DNA from: Pseudomonas arsenicoxydans
GTDB lineage: Bacteria > Pseudomonadota > Gammaproteobacteria > Pseudomonadales > Pseudomonadaceae
Reading direction: 5' to 3'
Length of the DNA: 64,000 nucleotides
Assembly (NCBI RefSeq): GCF_006438915.1
Contig: NZ_RCZE01000009.1
Coordinates: 231,905-295,904, forward strand
Position numbers and translations under genes: made by a program. The notes below the pieces were generated by a model, which saw nothing but the letters and a program-made list of their open reading frames with translations, did no database searches and was not told where the DNA came from. How positions within the stretch are numbered: the first letter of the stretch is position 1; each line of letters starts with the position of its first letter. Below are positions 27,922 to 37,194 of the stretch, one piece after another.

Positions 27922-28926
27922 ATGTCGAATAACGGTTATGAATCCGGTCGCCTGAACCTGCCATTCGTAGGTCATTGCACCTTTGGCAAATCCCCGGTGT
28001 GCACTGATTGGGACGCGCTGGATGCCGACGTCGCGGTGCTCGGTGTGCCCAACGACATGGGCACCCAGTGGCGCTCCGGCGCACGCTTCGGGCCACGCGG
28101 GATTCGTGAGGCATCGACGCTGTTTTCCTTCGGCCACGCCGGTGCTTATGACCACGAAGACGACGTGATGTACCTGACCGCCGCCGACGTGCGCATGGTC
28201 GACGTCGGTGACGCCGACATCGTGCACACCGACATGGTCACCAGTAACGAAAACACCGAATACGCCGTGCGCAAGATCCTCGATGCCGGCGTCATGCCCG
28301 TCGTGCTCGGCGGCGACCACTCGGTGCACGCGCCAGTGATCAAGGCCTTCGAGGGGCGCGGGCCGATCCACATCATCCACTTCGATGCCCACCTGGACTT
28401 CGTCGACGAACGCCACGGTGTGCGCTACGGCCACGGCAACCCGCTGCGCCGCGCCTCGGAAATGAACCACATTGTCGGCATGACCCAAATGGGCATTCGC
28501 AACGTCTCGTCGTCCAACCGCGATGACTACGAAGCGGCCCACGCTGCTGGCTCGAAAATCCTCTCGGTGCGGGATGTCCGCCGCCTCGGCGTCGAGGGCG
28601 TGCTGGCGCTGATCCCGCAGAACATCAACTACTACATCACCATCGACATCGACGGTTTCGACCCGTCCATCGCCCCCGGCACCGGCACCCCGAGCCATGG
28701 CGGTTTCCTTTACTACGAAGTGCTGGAAATCATCCAGGCCCTGGCCAAGCGCAGCAAAGGCAACATCGTCGGCATGGACCTGGTGGAGGTTGCACCAGTG
28801 TATGACCCGAGCGGCATGACATCGATTCTGGCGGCGCAACTGCTGCTTAACAGCATCGGTTTCATCTTCCATGAACGGGCTCAGGCGAAGCACGCCGTGA
28901 GCGCAACCATCACCGAATCGGCGTGA
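27922..28926 (+). CDS. Agmatinase / guanidino-acid ureohydrolase family enzyme
   Basis: 334 residues from the ATG at 27922. The binuclear manganese ligands of ureohydrolases are intact: GGDHSVHAP (near residue 130), IIHFDAHLDFVDE (near 152) and TIDIDGFDPSIAPGTGTPSH (near 240). These enzymes hydrolyse agmatine, guanidinobutyrate or guanidinopropionate to urea and an amine. The exact substrate cannot be read from motifs. The neighbouring aldehyde dehydrogenase and LysR regulator fit a catabolic role in guanidino-compound or polyamine use. First gene of an operon of four. Confidence 0.88.
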   Translation: MSNNGYESGRLNLPFVGHCTFGKSPVCTDWDALDADVAVLGVPNDMGTQWRSGARFGPRGIREASTLFSFGHAGAYDHEDDVMYLTAADVRMVDVGDADIVHTDMVTSNENTEYAVRKILDAGVMPVVLGGDHSVHAPVIKAFEGRGPIHIIHFDAHLDFVDERHGVRYGHGNPLRRASEMNHIVGMTQMGIRNVSSSNRDDYEAAHAAGSKILSVRDVRRLGVEGVLALIPQNINYYITIDIDGFDPSIAPGTGTPSHGGFLYYEVLEIIQALAKRSKGNIVGMDLVEVAPVYDPSGMTSILAAQLLLNSIGFIFHERAQAKHAVSATITESA

Positions 28927-28954
28927 ACTGACCGCCGCACAGAGGGCATGAAAA

Positions 28955-30463
28955 ATGGACGCGAGTGTTAAGCAGTACCTGCAGAAATTCGGTGTCAGCG
29001 AAGCGACCCAGACCTTCCTCAGCAAGGTGCAGAAAATGTTCATCGGTGGCGCCTTTGTCGAGGCCAGCGACGGACAGACGTCCGACGTCATCGAGCCGTC
29101 GACCGAAGGCCTGATCACGCGCATTCCGATGGGCACCACCGAGGATCTGGACCGCGCCGTGCAAGCTGCTCGCGCACAGTTTGACGGCGGTGCCTGGAGC
29201 CAGGCGAAACCGGTCGAACGTGAGCGCTTGATGCAACGCCTGGCGGACCTGGTAGAACAGAACGCCGCAGAACTGGCGGAGATCGAATCGATCGACATGG
29301 GCAAATCCGCAGCATTTGCCAAGGACGTCGATATCCAGGGCACCGTCGACACCCTGCGCTATTTCGCCGGGTGGGCGACCAAGCTGCACGGGCGCACCGT
29401 CGAGCCTTCGCTGCCGGGCAATTACCTGGCGTATACGCGCAAGGAAGCGGTGGGGGTGGTCGGCGCGATCGTGCCGTGGAATTTCCCGCTGCAAACCATG
29501 GCTTGGAAGCTCGGCGCCGCGTTGGCCACCGGTTGCACCGTGGTGGTCAAACCCGCTGAACTGACCTCGCTGTCAGCCCTGCGGTTTGCTGAATTGGTGC
29601 AGGAAGCCGGGATTCCCGACGGCGTGATCAACATTGTTTCCGGGCGCGGCAGCGTGGTCGGCGCGGCAATGGCCACGCACCCAGGCATCGATAAATTGAC
29701 CTTTACCGGCTCGACGCCAGTGGGCCGCACTGTCGGGCGCGCGGCGCTGGACGAAATGAAGCGACTAACCCTGGAACTGGGAGGAAAATCACCGGTAATC
29801 GTGTTGGCCGATGCGGACATTCCAGCGGCGGCGCAAGCGGTCGCCAACGGTGTGTTTTTCAACTCGGGCCAGGTGTGCGACGCCGGTACACGCGCCTATA
29901 TTCATCGCAGTGTCTACGACGAATTTTTGCGCGAACTGATCGCCTACACCCGCACGCTGAAGATTGCACCGGGCCTGGATCCAGACTGTTTCATTGGCCC
30001 GCTGGTTTCGGCACTGCAAAAGCAGCGGGTCACCGAGTACATCGAAACCGGCAAGCAGGAAGGCGCCGAACTGGTCTACGGCGGCCAGCCCGTCGATGGC
30101 CCTGGCTTCTTCGTCGAGCCGACCATCTTCGCCCATTGCCGCAACGACATGCGCATTGTCCAGGAAGAGATTTTTGGTCCGGTGCTGGTCACTGCACCGT
30201 TCGACGATGAGGAAGAGGCGCTGGCCCTGGCCAATGACTCGGTGTACGGCCTGGCTGCCGCGCTGTATTCCAATGACCTGGGCAAGGTGCACAGCCTGAT
30301 CCCACGGTTAAAGGCCGGTTCGGTCTACGTCAACGCCCACGGCACCCTCGACCCGTCGATGCCGTTCGGTGGCTACAAACAGTCCGGTTTCGGCAAGGAC
30401 CTGGGTGCCGAGCAGCTTGATTACCTGCTTGAGACCAAAGCCGTGTGGATCACGTTGCCTTAA
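28955..30463 (+). CDS. NAD(P)+-dependent aldehyde dehydrogenase
   Basis: 502 residues, a standard ALDH. Present are GVVGAIVPWNFPLQTMAWKL (cofactor region, near 165), the catalytic Glu in LELGGKSPVIV (near 272) and the catalytic Cys in FNSGQVCDAGTRAYIH (near 306). It oxidises an aldehyde to the acid. Similarity in pattern is to betaine aldehyde / aminobutyraldehyde-type enzymes. It begins 28 bases after the agmatinase gene, so oxidation of an amino- or guanidino-aldehyde in the same pathway is likely but unproven. Confidence 0.92.
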   Translation: MDASVKQYLQKFGVSEATQTFLSKVQKMFIGGAFVEASDGQTSDVIEPSTEGLITRIPMGTTEDLDRAVQAARAQFDGGAWSQAKPVERERLMQRLADLVEQNAAELAEIESIDMGKSAAFAKDVDIQGTVDTLRYFAGWATKLHGRTVEPSLPGNYLAYTRKEAVGVVGAIVPWNFPLQTMAWKLGAALATGCTVVVKPAELTSLSALRFAELVQEAGIPDGVINIVSGRGSVVGAAMATHPGIDKLTFTGSTPVGRTVGRAALDEMKRLTLELGGKSPVIVLADADIPAAAQAVANGVFFNSGQVCDAGTRAYIHRSVYDEFLRELIAYTRTLKIAPGLDPDCFIGPLVSALQKQRVTEYIETGKQEGAELVYGGQPVDGPGFFVEPTIFAHCRNDMRIVQEEIFGPVLVTAPFDDEEEALALANDSVYGLAAALYSNDLGKVHSLIPRLKAGSVYVNAHGTLDPSMPFGGYKQSGFGKDLGAEQLDYLLETKAVWITLP

Positions 30464-30474
30464 GCACGCAGCAC

Positions 30475-30568
30475 CTGTGGCGAGGGAGCTTGCTCCAGCT
30501 GGGTCGCGAAGCGGCCCCCACAAAAAGGCCTGCTACGCAGTCCAGCGGGAGCAAGCTCCCTCGCCACA
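30475..30568. repeat. REPIN inside the operon, between ALDH and permease genes
   Basis: CTGTGGCGAGGGAGCTTGCT is mirrored by AGCAAGCTCCCTCGCCACA, with GCGAAGCGGCC / GGCCTGCTACGC inside. It occupies most of the 163-bp gap between two co-directional genes. Confidence 0.88.
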
Positions 30569-30626
30569 AGGTGCTCATCGCAAGGAATGCAGTTCCGTCA
30601 TGATCTTCCAACAATAAGAGTCCATC

Positions 30627-32195
30627 ATGAACACTGACGCCAAAGCCGCTCCTAGCGTGTCGCTTCTCGACGACAAACCGATCGTCGAAAGCCATTCAAT
30701 CGACTTCATCCCGGAACACGAACGTACCGACAAACTGTCGAGCCAGGGCCCGTTCTGGTTCCTCGGCAATTTCACCTTCTTCACCATGACCATCGGCTTC
30801 GTGGGTCCAAGCGTCGGCCTGACCGCGCTCTGGACCACACTCGCCGGCACGCTGGGCATCATGTTCGGCACGCTGTTCATGGCGTTCCATGGTTCGCAGG
30901 GCCCGCATCTGGGCTTGCCGCAAATGATCCAGTCGCGGGCGCAGTTCGGCTATCGCGGTGTGATCCTCGTGTTGCTGGCGACGCTGTTTGTGTTTGCCGG
31001 GTTCAACATCGTCAACCTGGTGTTGATGATGCAAGGTTTGCACACGCTCTTCGGATTCCATCCTTGGGCGATTGCGGTGGCGGTGACCATACCGGCGGCG
31101 GTCTTGGCGATTCTCGGACATGACTGGATGCACCGCAGTTTCAAATGGGCGTTGTACCTGTCGATTCCGTTGTACGGCCTGGTGACGCTGGCGGTGATGA
31201 TGGGCTGGGTGCCCGACGCGGCGATGCCGGTGCTGGCGGCCGGTGAAGTGGCGCCGGCACCGTTGGGCTTCAACTGGACCGGGTTCATCGCCCAGTTCGC
31301 CGCGGCGGCCAGCTACAACATCGCTTACGCCCCGTACGTGTCCGACTATTCCCGTTACCTGCCGAAGAACACCTCCAGCGGCAAGCTGATTGCCGTGGTG
31401 TTTCTCGGCGCGTCGCTGTCCGGCGCGTGGATGATTTCTGTCGGTGGCTGGCTGGCCGATCACCTGCACTCCACGGACGTACTGGTCGCCCTCGGACAAG
31501 TCGGCAACGTCGTCTCGCCGCTGATCGGCACCGCGGTGGTGGTAATCACCATCCTGGCGTTCCTGCCGGTGATCGCGATGAACATCTACAGCGCGAAATT
31601 GACGACGCTGACCTGCGTCGATTCCATCAAGCACATCGAGCCGACGCGCAAGGCACGCATCCTGGCGATCGGTTTTGTGATCCTGCTGCAACTCGGCGTG
31701 GCGCTGAGCATCCAGAGTTCTGGCAAAGGTTTGTCGGTGCTGGGGATCTACCTGGTGGTGATGCTGTACTTCCTGGTGCCCTGGACGTCGGTCAACCTGA
31801 CGGACTACTTCTTTGTGCGCAAGGGCCGCTACGCCATCCCGCACTTCTTCATGCCGAAGGGCAACATCTACGGCAACTGGGGCCTGCGTGGCATCGCCGC
31901 GTATGCCATCGGTTTCGTGTCGATGATCCCGTTCTTCTACATCTACGACGGCGTCGAGCAGCGCGAGGTTTATGTCGGCCCACTCGCCAAAGCGCTGGGC
32001 AGCATCGACATCGCCTGGCTGGTCGGGCTGATCGTCTCGGGGCTGGTGTACTACTGGTTCAGCCGCTCGATTGATCTCAAGCGTGAAGAAACCGTGATCC
32101 AGCACATCGAGAAAACCTCTCCGCAATACACCACTGGCGACTCGCTGACCCATCGCTCGTCTCCAGTGTTCAACGAATCGACGGCCGGGAGATAA
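30627..32195 (+). CDS. NCS1-family cytosine/purine-type permease
   Basis: 522 residues with about twelve hydrophobic helices. NCS1 traits are a hydrophilic N-terminus ending in GPFWFLGNFTFFTMTIGFVG, then AFHGSQGPHLGLPQMIQSRA near residue 95 and ASYNIAYAPYVSDYSRYLP near 230. NCS1 carriers move nucleobases, hydantoins, thiamine or related nitrogen compounds with Na+ or H+. Here it probably brings in the substrate of the agmatinase / ALDH / GMC enzymes. It ends two bases before the next gene. Confidence 0.88.
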   Translation: MNTDAKAAPSVSLLDDKPIVESHSIDFIPEHERTDKLSSQGPFWFLGNFTFFTMTIGFVGPSVGLTALWTTLAGTLGIMFGTLFMAFHGSQGPHLGLPQMIQSRAQFGYRGVILVLLATLFVFAGFNIVNLVLMMQGLHTLFGFHPWAIAVAVTIPAAVLAILGHDWMHRSFKWALYLSIPLYGLVTLAVMMGWVPDAAMPVLAAGEVAPAPLGFNWTGFIAQFAAAASYNIAYAPYVSDYSRYLPKNTSSGKLIAVVFLGASLSGAWMISVGGWLADHLHSTDVLVALGQVGNVVSPLIGTAVVVITILAFLPVIAMNIYSAKLTTLTCVDSIKHIEPTRKARILAIGFVILLQLGVALSIQSSGKGLSVLGIYLVVMLYFLVPWTSVNLTDYFFVRKGRYAIPHFFMPKGNIYGNWGLRGIAAYAIGFVSMIPFFYIYDGVEQREVYVGPLAKALGSIDIAWLVGLIVSGLVYYWFSRSIDLKREETVIQHIEKTSPQYTTGDSLTHRSSPVFNESTAGR

Positions 32196-32197
32196 CC

Positions 32198-33886
32198 ATG
32201 GCTACGCAAAAATACGACTACATCATCATTGGCGCCGGCTCGGCGGGTTGTGTGTTGGCCAACCGCTTGAGCGAAGACCCGGCTACCTCGGTGTTGGTGC
32301 TGGAATTCGGTGGCAGCGACCGCAGTGTGGTGATCCAGATGCCGAGCGCATTCTCGATCCCGATGAACACCAAGAAATACAACTGGCGTTACGAAACCGA
32401 GCCAGAGCCGTTCCTCAACGGGCGGCGCATCCATTGCCCACGCGGCAAGGTGCTGGGCGGTTCGTCGTCGATCAACGGCCTGGTCTACATCCGTGGCCAC
32501 GCCTATGACTTTGACGAGTGGGAATCCCTCGGCGCCCAGGGTTGGGGTTACCGTAACTGCCTGCCATATTTCAAACGGGCTGAGCATTACGAGGAGGGTG
32601 GCGACGGCTATCGCGGCGGCACCGGACCGTTGCACACCACCAACGGCAATCATATGAAAAACCCGCTGTACGGGGCGTGGGTCGAAGCTGGCGCCGAAGC
32701 CGGGTACATCAAGACCGAAGACTGCAACGGCTACATGCAGGAAGGGTTCGGTGCCATGCACATGACCGTGAAAAACGGCGTGCGCTGCTCCACGGCCAAT
32801 GCCTATTTGCGCCCGGCCATGGGCCGTCCGAACCTGACGGTGATCACCCACGCGATGACCCGCCAGATCATCCTTGAAGGCAAACGCGCGGTTGGCGTCA
32901 TGTATGACCACGATGGTCAGACTCACCAGGTTTATTGCCACCGTGAAGTGCTGATTTCGTCGGGCCCCATTGGTTCGCCGCACCTGCTGCAACGCTCCGG
33001 CATCGGCCCGGCCGAGGTCCTGCGCAAAGCCGGGATCGGCGTGCGCCATGACCTGCCGGGAGTAGGGGAGAACCTGCAGGATCATGCCGAGGTGTACATC
33101 CAGTTCGGTTGCAAGGAACCGGTGACCCTCAACAGCAAAATGGACCCGCTGAGCAAACTGATGATCGGTCTGCGCTGGCTGCTGTTCAAGGACGGGCTCG
33201 GCGCCACCAACCATTTCGAGGCCGGCGGCTTCATTCGCTCGGACAAGGGCCTGCGGTGGCCGGACATCCAGTTCCACTTCCTGCCCGCCGCCATGCGTTA
33301 CGACGGCAACAAACCGATCAAGGGCCACGGCTTCATGGTGCTCACCGGGCCGAACAAACCCAAGAGCCGAGGCTATGTTCGCGCGGTGTCGGCTGACCCG
33401 TACGAGCATCCGCAGATCCAGTTCAACTACCTGCAACGGGAAGAGGATCGCGAAGGCTTCCGCCGCTGCATCCGTCTGACCCGGGAGATCATCGGCCAGA
33501 AGGCGATGGACCGGTTCCGCGACGGCGAAATCGCTCCCGGCCCGCTGGTGAACACCGATGAAGAGCTCGACGCCTTCGTGCGCGATAACCTCGAGAGCAC
33601 CTACCATCCCTGCGGCTCGTGCCGCATGGGCGAGGACGACATGGCGGTGGTGGATTCCGAGTTGCGGGTGCATGGCATCGCCGGGTTGCGCGTGATCGAC
33701 TCGTCGGTGTTCCCGACCGAGCCGAACGGCAACCTCAACGCACCGACCATCATGCTCGCCGAGCGGGCCAGCGATCTGGTGCGCGGACGTAACATGCTGC
33801 CGGCTTCGGATGCGCCGGTCGGGCTGGTGCAGGATTGGGAAAACAGCCAGCGCTCGACGCTGCCAGGACGCAACGTCCGGGTTTAG
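32198..33886 (+). CDS. GMC-family FAD oxidoreductase (choline dehydrogenase-like)
   Basis: 562 residues. The FAD-binding Rossmann motif is DYIIIGAGSAGCVLANRLSE (residues 5-24). GMC signature 1 is GKVLGGSSSINGLVYIRGHA (near 85), signature 2 GPIGSPHLLQRSGIGP (near 255), and the C-terminal active-site His region HPCGSCRMGE (near 470) with a second near NGNLNAPTIM. It oxidises an alcohol to an aldehyde, which would feed the ALDH of the same operon. BetA itself is one option, but the regulatory bet genes are absent, so I leave the substrate open. Confidence 0.9.
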   Translation: MATQKYDYIIIGAGSAGCVLANRLSEDPATSVLVLEFGGSDRSVVIQMPSAFSIPMNTKKYNWRYETEPEPFLNGRRIHCPRGKVLGGSSSINGLVYIRGHAYDFDEWESLGAQGWGYRNCLPYFKRAEHYEEGGDGYRGGTGPLHTTNGNHMKNPLYGAWVEAGAEAGYIKTEDCNGYMQEGFGAMHMTVKNGVRCSTANAYLRPAMGRPNLTVITHAMTRQIILEGKRAVGVMYDHDGQTHQVYCHREVLISSGPIGSPHLLQRSGIGPAEVLRKAGIGVRHDLPGVGENLQDHAEVYIQFGCKEPVTLNSKMDPLSKLMIGLRWLLFKDGLGATNHFEAGGFIRSDKGLRWPDIQFHFLPAAMRYDGNKPIKGHGFMVLTGPNKPKSRGYVRAVSADPYEHPQIQFNYLQREEDREGFRRCIRLTREIIGQKAMDRFRDGEIAPGPLVNTDEELDAFVRDNLESTYHPCGSCRMGEDDMAVVDSELRVHGIAGLRVIDSSVFPTEPNGNLNAPTIMLAERASDLVRGRNMLPASDAPVGLVQDWENSQRSTLPGRNVRV

Positions 33887-33910
33887 TGACATCGGGCTTG
33901 CTCAGCAATC

Positions 33911-33944
33911 GCCAGGTCGACGGGCAGTCGATCTGGCTTTTTTT
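33911..33944 (+). terminator. Rho-independent terminator of the agmatinase-GMC operon
   Basis: GCCAGGTCGAC pairs with GTCGATCTGGC (one G-T pair) around GGGCA, followed by TTTTTTT. It lies 25 bases after the GMC stop. Confidence 0.9.
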
Positions 33945-34099
33945 GGTTTTCCAGGCTGCTTTTAGCGGGCACTGTCGTGTCTTGATGCGTCTCCTATACT
34001 GTTCCGCGTTGGCAGGTCCAACACCGATCCTGAATGCCGTTGGAGACGTACCCCAATTCCGACGGTTTTCCCTACGAACCCACAGTAAGGAGAACGAAC

Positions 34100-34753
34100 A
34101 TGGCAATTCGCATTGGCGACGAGGCACCGGACTTTACCGTCGAGAGCACCGAAGGCACGCTGCATTTCCACGAGTGGATTGGCGACAAGTGGGCCATCCT
34201 GTTTTCGCACCCCAAGGACTTCACCCCGGTGTGCACCACCGAACTGGGCTACATGGCCGGGCTCAAGCCTGAGTTCGACAAGCGCAACACCAAGATCGTC
34301 GGCCTCAGCGTCGACCCGGTCAGCAACCATGCAAGCTGGGCCAAGGACATCGAAGAAACCCAGGGGCACGCGGTCAACTACCCGATGATCGGTGACGAGA
34401 ACCTGGTGGTGGCAAAGCTCTACGACATGATCCACCCGAATGCCAGCGGCGGCACCCGCACTGCCGTCGACAACGCCACCGTGCGTTCTGTATTCATCAT
34501 CGGCCCGGACAAAAAGGTCAAGGCCATGCTCATCTACCCGATGAGTGCCGGGCGCAACTTCGATGAAGTGCTGCGTCTGCTCGATGCCCTGCAGTTGAAC
34601 GCCAAGCACACGGTTGCGACGCCGGTGAACTGGCGTCCGGGAGAGGATGTGATCATCCCGACATCGGTGTCCGATGAAGACGCGCGGAAAAAATACCCGG
34701 ACGGCTTCAAAACCATCAAGCCGTACTTGCGCACTGTGGCGCAGCCGAAGTAA
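34100..34753 (+). CDS. lsfA: 1-Cys peroxiredoxin, LsfA/Prx6 type
   Basis: 217 residues from the ATG at 34100 with AAGGAGAACGAAC upstream. The peroxidatic Cys lies in HPKDFTPVCTTELGYMAG (near residue 48), with the catalytic Thr and conserved Arg of the Prx6 group. LLDALQLNAKHTVATPVNW and a long C-terminal dimer extension distinguish it from AhpC. It reduces hydrogen peroxide and organic peroxides; in Pseudomonas LsfA also serves sulfur-starvation and oxidative stress. An independent transcription unit after the terminator. Confidence 0.92.
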   Translation: MAIRIGDEAPDFTVESTEGTLHFHEWIGDKWAILFSHPKDFTPVCTTELGYMAGLKPEFDKRNTKIVGLSVDPVSNHASWAKDIEETQGHAVNYPMIGDENLVVAKLYDMIHPNASGGTRTAVDNATVRSVFIIGPDKKVKAMLIYPMSAGRNFDEVLRLLDALQLNAKHTVATPVNWRPGEDVIIPTSVSDEDARKKYPDGFKTIKPYLRTVAQPK

Positions 34754-34777
34754 TCCAACCTTCGAGGGATCCCCAAA

Positions 34778-35206
34778 ATGGACGTAAAAGCCCTGCGCGT
34801 CGACGCCAGCCATCTCGACAAGGTGGCGCGCCTTTTCGACGCCTACCGAGGCTTTTACGGCCAGCCCTCGAACCTGACCCAGTCCCGGGATTTCATCGCC
34901 GAGCGCATCGCCCGCGATGAATCAGCGATTTTCCTCGCCGAAGACGCCGCGGGTCACGCGTTGGGCTTCGTGCAGTTGTACCCGATGTTTTCCTCCATCG
35001 ACGCCCACCGCACCTGGTTGCTCAGCGACCTGTTCTCAACCCCCGAGGCCCGTGGGCTAGGGGTGGGGACGTTGCTGATGAACACCGCCCGTGAGTTTGC
35101 GGTGTTGAGCGGTGCCAAGGGCATGGTGCTGGAAACCGCCACGGACAATGTGGGGGCGCAGCGGTTGTATGAGGCGTTGGGGTATGTGCGTGATGGGGGT
35201 TTTTAG
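34778..35206 (+). CDS. GNAT-family N-acetyltransferase
   Basis: 142 residues. The acetyl-CoA-binding motif A is LFSTPEARGLGVGTLLMNTA (near 88), with LETATDNVGAQRLYEALGYV near the C-terminus. The start MDVKALRVDASHLDKVARLF is typical of small GNAT enzymes acting on amines or amino acids. It follows the peroxiredoxin gene by 24 bases and may be cotranscribed. Substrate unknown. Confidence 0.9.
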   Translation: MDVKALRVDASHLDKVARLFDAYRGFYGQPSNLTQSRDFIAERIARDESAIFLAEDAAGHALGFVQLYPMFSSIDAHRTWLLSDLFSTPEARGLGVGTLLMNTAREFAVLSGAKGMVLETATDNVGAQRLYEALGYVRDGGF

Positions 35207-35639
35207 TTCCCTTTTCAAACCTTTGTAAACAAGCTCGCCTCGAATTCTAAATCGGCCGAAATTTAAAAAATCCCTAATGATCTGTGTAATCACTGCGCCT
35301 CACGGGATCATTTTGCGGAGGCTTAGAGCTTTGTGTTTTATTTTGATGTAAACGCCGTAAATATTTTTGCGCAGGTAACAGAAAATGTAAACGAGCCCCG
35401 CACAGACATGCTGCGACCGTCCACCAGCGGATCTGTTCTGAATTTTGGGGGCTGACCACCTTAATAGCGCGCTGAGGTGGTTTTCCGCGGAGCATCGCTG
35501 ATGCTGTCAAGATTATCGACTAGTGCTAATCATGCCGTTCGATAGAGGCCAATCACGGTCTTGTCTGACACAACTGGCCGGTGTTTTTATTGCAGATTCT
35601 GTCCCGGCGGCCGGCGATCCGGGGCGTTAGCTGCGTTGC
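35207..35639. other. Non-coding stretch at the left edge of the island
   Basis: No convincing gene. Base composition drops at 35220-35280 (AT-rich) before rising at the integrase relic. A decayed 5' part of the integrase may extend into 35560-35640 but is not readable. Confidence 0.4.
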
Positions 35640-36133
35640 CACCGTGACCGCGCCTTGATTCTGCTAGGTTTCTGGCGGGCCTTTCGCAGCGAGGAGCTGT
35701 GCCGCTTGGAGGTGCCATTCATTCAGGCACGTGGCGGCTAATGCATGACCATTTTCCTGCCGCGGAGCAAAGCGGATAGCGACAACAAAAGGCGAGCCTT
35801 CAGCACCCTGCGCTGTAGTGCCTGTGCCCGGTCGATGCTTACCTCGATTGGCTTAACACGGCGGGAGACCGTGACGAGCCGGTGTTTCGAGGCATCGATC
35901 GCTGGGGACGGCTCTCGACGCAGGTGCTGCTTCCGTAAAGCGTCGGGCACATCCAGCGGCAAGCTTTGATCCGCTCGGGTGGGGAGGGCGATTTGTATAG
36001 CAGTCACTCCCTGCGCCGCGGCTTTGCCTCTTGGGCCAGCGCCAATGGTTGGGGCTAGAAGTCGCTGATGACTCACGTCGGCTGGCGCGATATGAAGTCG
36101 GCGTTGCGTTCCGTCGAGGCGCGTCCGGATTTT
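35640..36133 (+). pseudogene. Decayed tyrosine recombinase (phage/island integrase)
   Basis: Pieces in several frames match the catalytic domain of site-specific integrases. RDRALILLGFWRAFRSEELC carries the first catalytic Arg region. CMTIFLPRSKADSD and VFRGIDRW-like stretches follow, then SSHSLRRGFASWASANGWG (HxxR box), a TAG, and KSLMTHVGWRDMKSALRS. The catalytic Tyr, which should follow SALR, is replaced by Ser. Stops and frameshifts make it inactive. It marks the left end of the accessory region and was presumably the enzyme that inserted it. Confidence 0.8.
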
Positions 36134-36247
36134 TCAAGCCTGTAGCGCTCAGCCGCGTCAGTGTTGACAAAGGCGCACCGATGTCCTCGCACGCGGATCG
36201 GGACGTCATCCATCCCCGCCTCCGCTTCGTCGCCAGTTGTGACCGGG

Positions 36248-36505
36248 TTAGGATTCGAGGCTTGAGCTCAACATGGCGGAGTGCAGTTGGATCGCCGTTT
36301 CCCGTTTTGGATCGTCAGGGGTGGTGGATTGCAGCAGCTCCTCGAAACGGCCGATGCTGAGCACAACCCAGGGTTCGGGGTAGTGGCGCAATAGATGCTT
36401 GGCCTCACGGCGAATCGATTCTGGAACTGACGGGTTTTTTGATAGGTCACGCAAAAAATCACCCGTGTGGATAATGTTGCGCGTACGCTCGCAGGGCATG
36501 GTCAT
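36248..36505 (-). CDS. BPSL0761-family small protein (copy 1)
   Basis: 85 residues from the ATG at 36505, preceded by GGAGGTG. It begins MTMPCERTRNIIHTGDFLRD and continues IRREAKHLLRHYPEPWVVL, the family core. A paralogue lies at 55203-55451. The family's function is not known to me; members sit in islands beside regulatory and toxin-antitoxin-like genes. No signal or membrane segment. It is on the opposite strand from the neighbouring DUF2384 gene. Confidence 0.75.
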   Translation of the reverse strand: MTMPCERTRNIIHTGDFLRDLSKNPSVPESIRREAKHLLRHYPEPWVVLSIGRFEELLQSTTPDDPKRETAIQLHSAMLSSSLES

Positions 36506-36973
36506 GTTCACCTCCATCATATCGTCACACACCAACGGCTGTTGCTACGTTACTCCGACCCGAAGACGCCCCTAGGTGCTGGTCTGTTAGGTACGACCAC
36601 GGTCTTCCGCTGAAGCTGAAGGAGATTCGATGGTGCGCACTTCTAAATTAGACCGGTGGTGCCATTCTCGGCATCAAGATTTATAGAGTAGCAAGTCCAA
36701 GTTGCCATGCACACGAAGGCTGTCAGGGGGATGCAGCAACCTGAGCGAGGTTTTGGAAATGTACAATCTACTGGTCACAGTTCCGTGGGGCGCTGATGTC
36801 GGTTGGCGCGCAATGCATTACGTGGACACTGGTGAGTGATTTGGCGACTGGGGGCATGGCTGCGCGACCAAGTCGAAATGACTGCGCGAGCAACGATTTC
36901 GTACCGCGATACAGGTCATGTTATTACGCGTGTATAGAGCCACCAGTGACCGGAAAAGCGGGCAAGTTCTGAG
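36506..36973. other. Intergenic region, nothing recognisable
   Basis: Only short peptides are open here (for example a 26-codon frame starting near 36758); none looks real. Probably decayed island sequence. Confidence 0.4.
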
Positions 36974-37016
36974 GTTTGAGAAGATAGGGTTCTCAAACCC
37001 CAGCGTGTTTTTTTTA
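36974..37016 (+). terminator. Terminator-like hairpin, shared with 54965-55006
   Basis: GGTTTGAGAA pairs with TTCTCAAACC around GATAGGG, followed after CCAGCGTG by eight Ts. A near-identical hairpin and flank (TTCTCAAACCTCAGCGCG then Ts, then GGTACGCC) occurs at 54965-55030, showing that the two regions share ancestry. Confidence 0.8.
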
Positions 37017-37194
37017 ATCCTTAGGGCTGCAGGACGGTACGCCAGGCTGGAGGATGGGTTATTTTCAAGCTTGTTCATCCGGCTAGTCCGAGCTCACTGA
37101 TGCAAGTAGATCAGGGTACGCACTCGCCATCGCGGGGCGGATGCCTAATCGCCCGGGGCTGGACAGGTGCGTGGGACGGCAAACGAGAACTGCG

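Noticed and set aside
27652..29352. 566-codon minus-strand frame across the agmatinase gene
   Set aside because: Runs through the LysR 5' end and antisense to ureohydrolase metal motifs; no ribosome-binding site.
30696..33892. Long minus-strand frames (485 and 613 codons) opposite the permease and GMC genes
   Set aside because: Rich in His, Arg and Asp with no domain; antisense to genes with all catalytic motifs. GC-rich codon bias explains them.
36818..37078. 86-codon minus-strand frame
   Set aside because: No ribosome-binding site or motif, and it covers the hairpin at 36974-37016.
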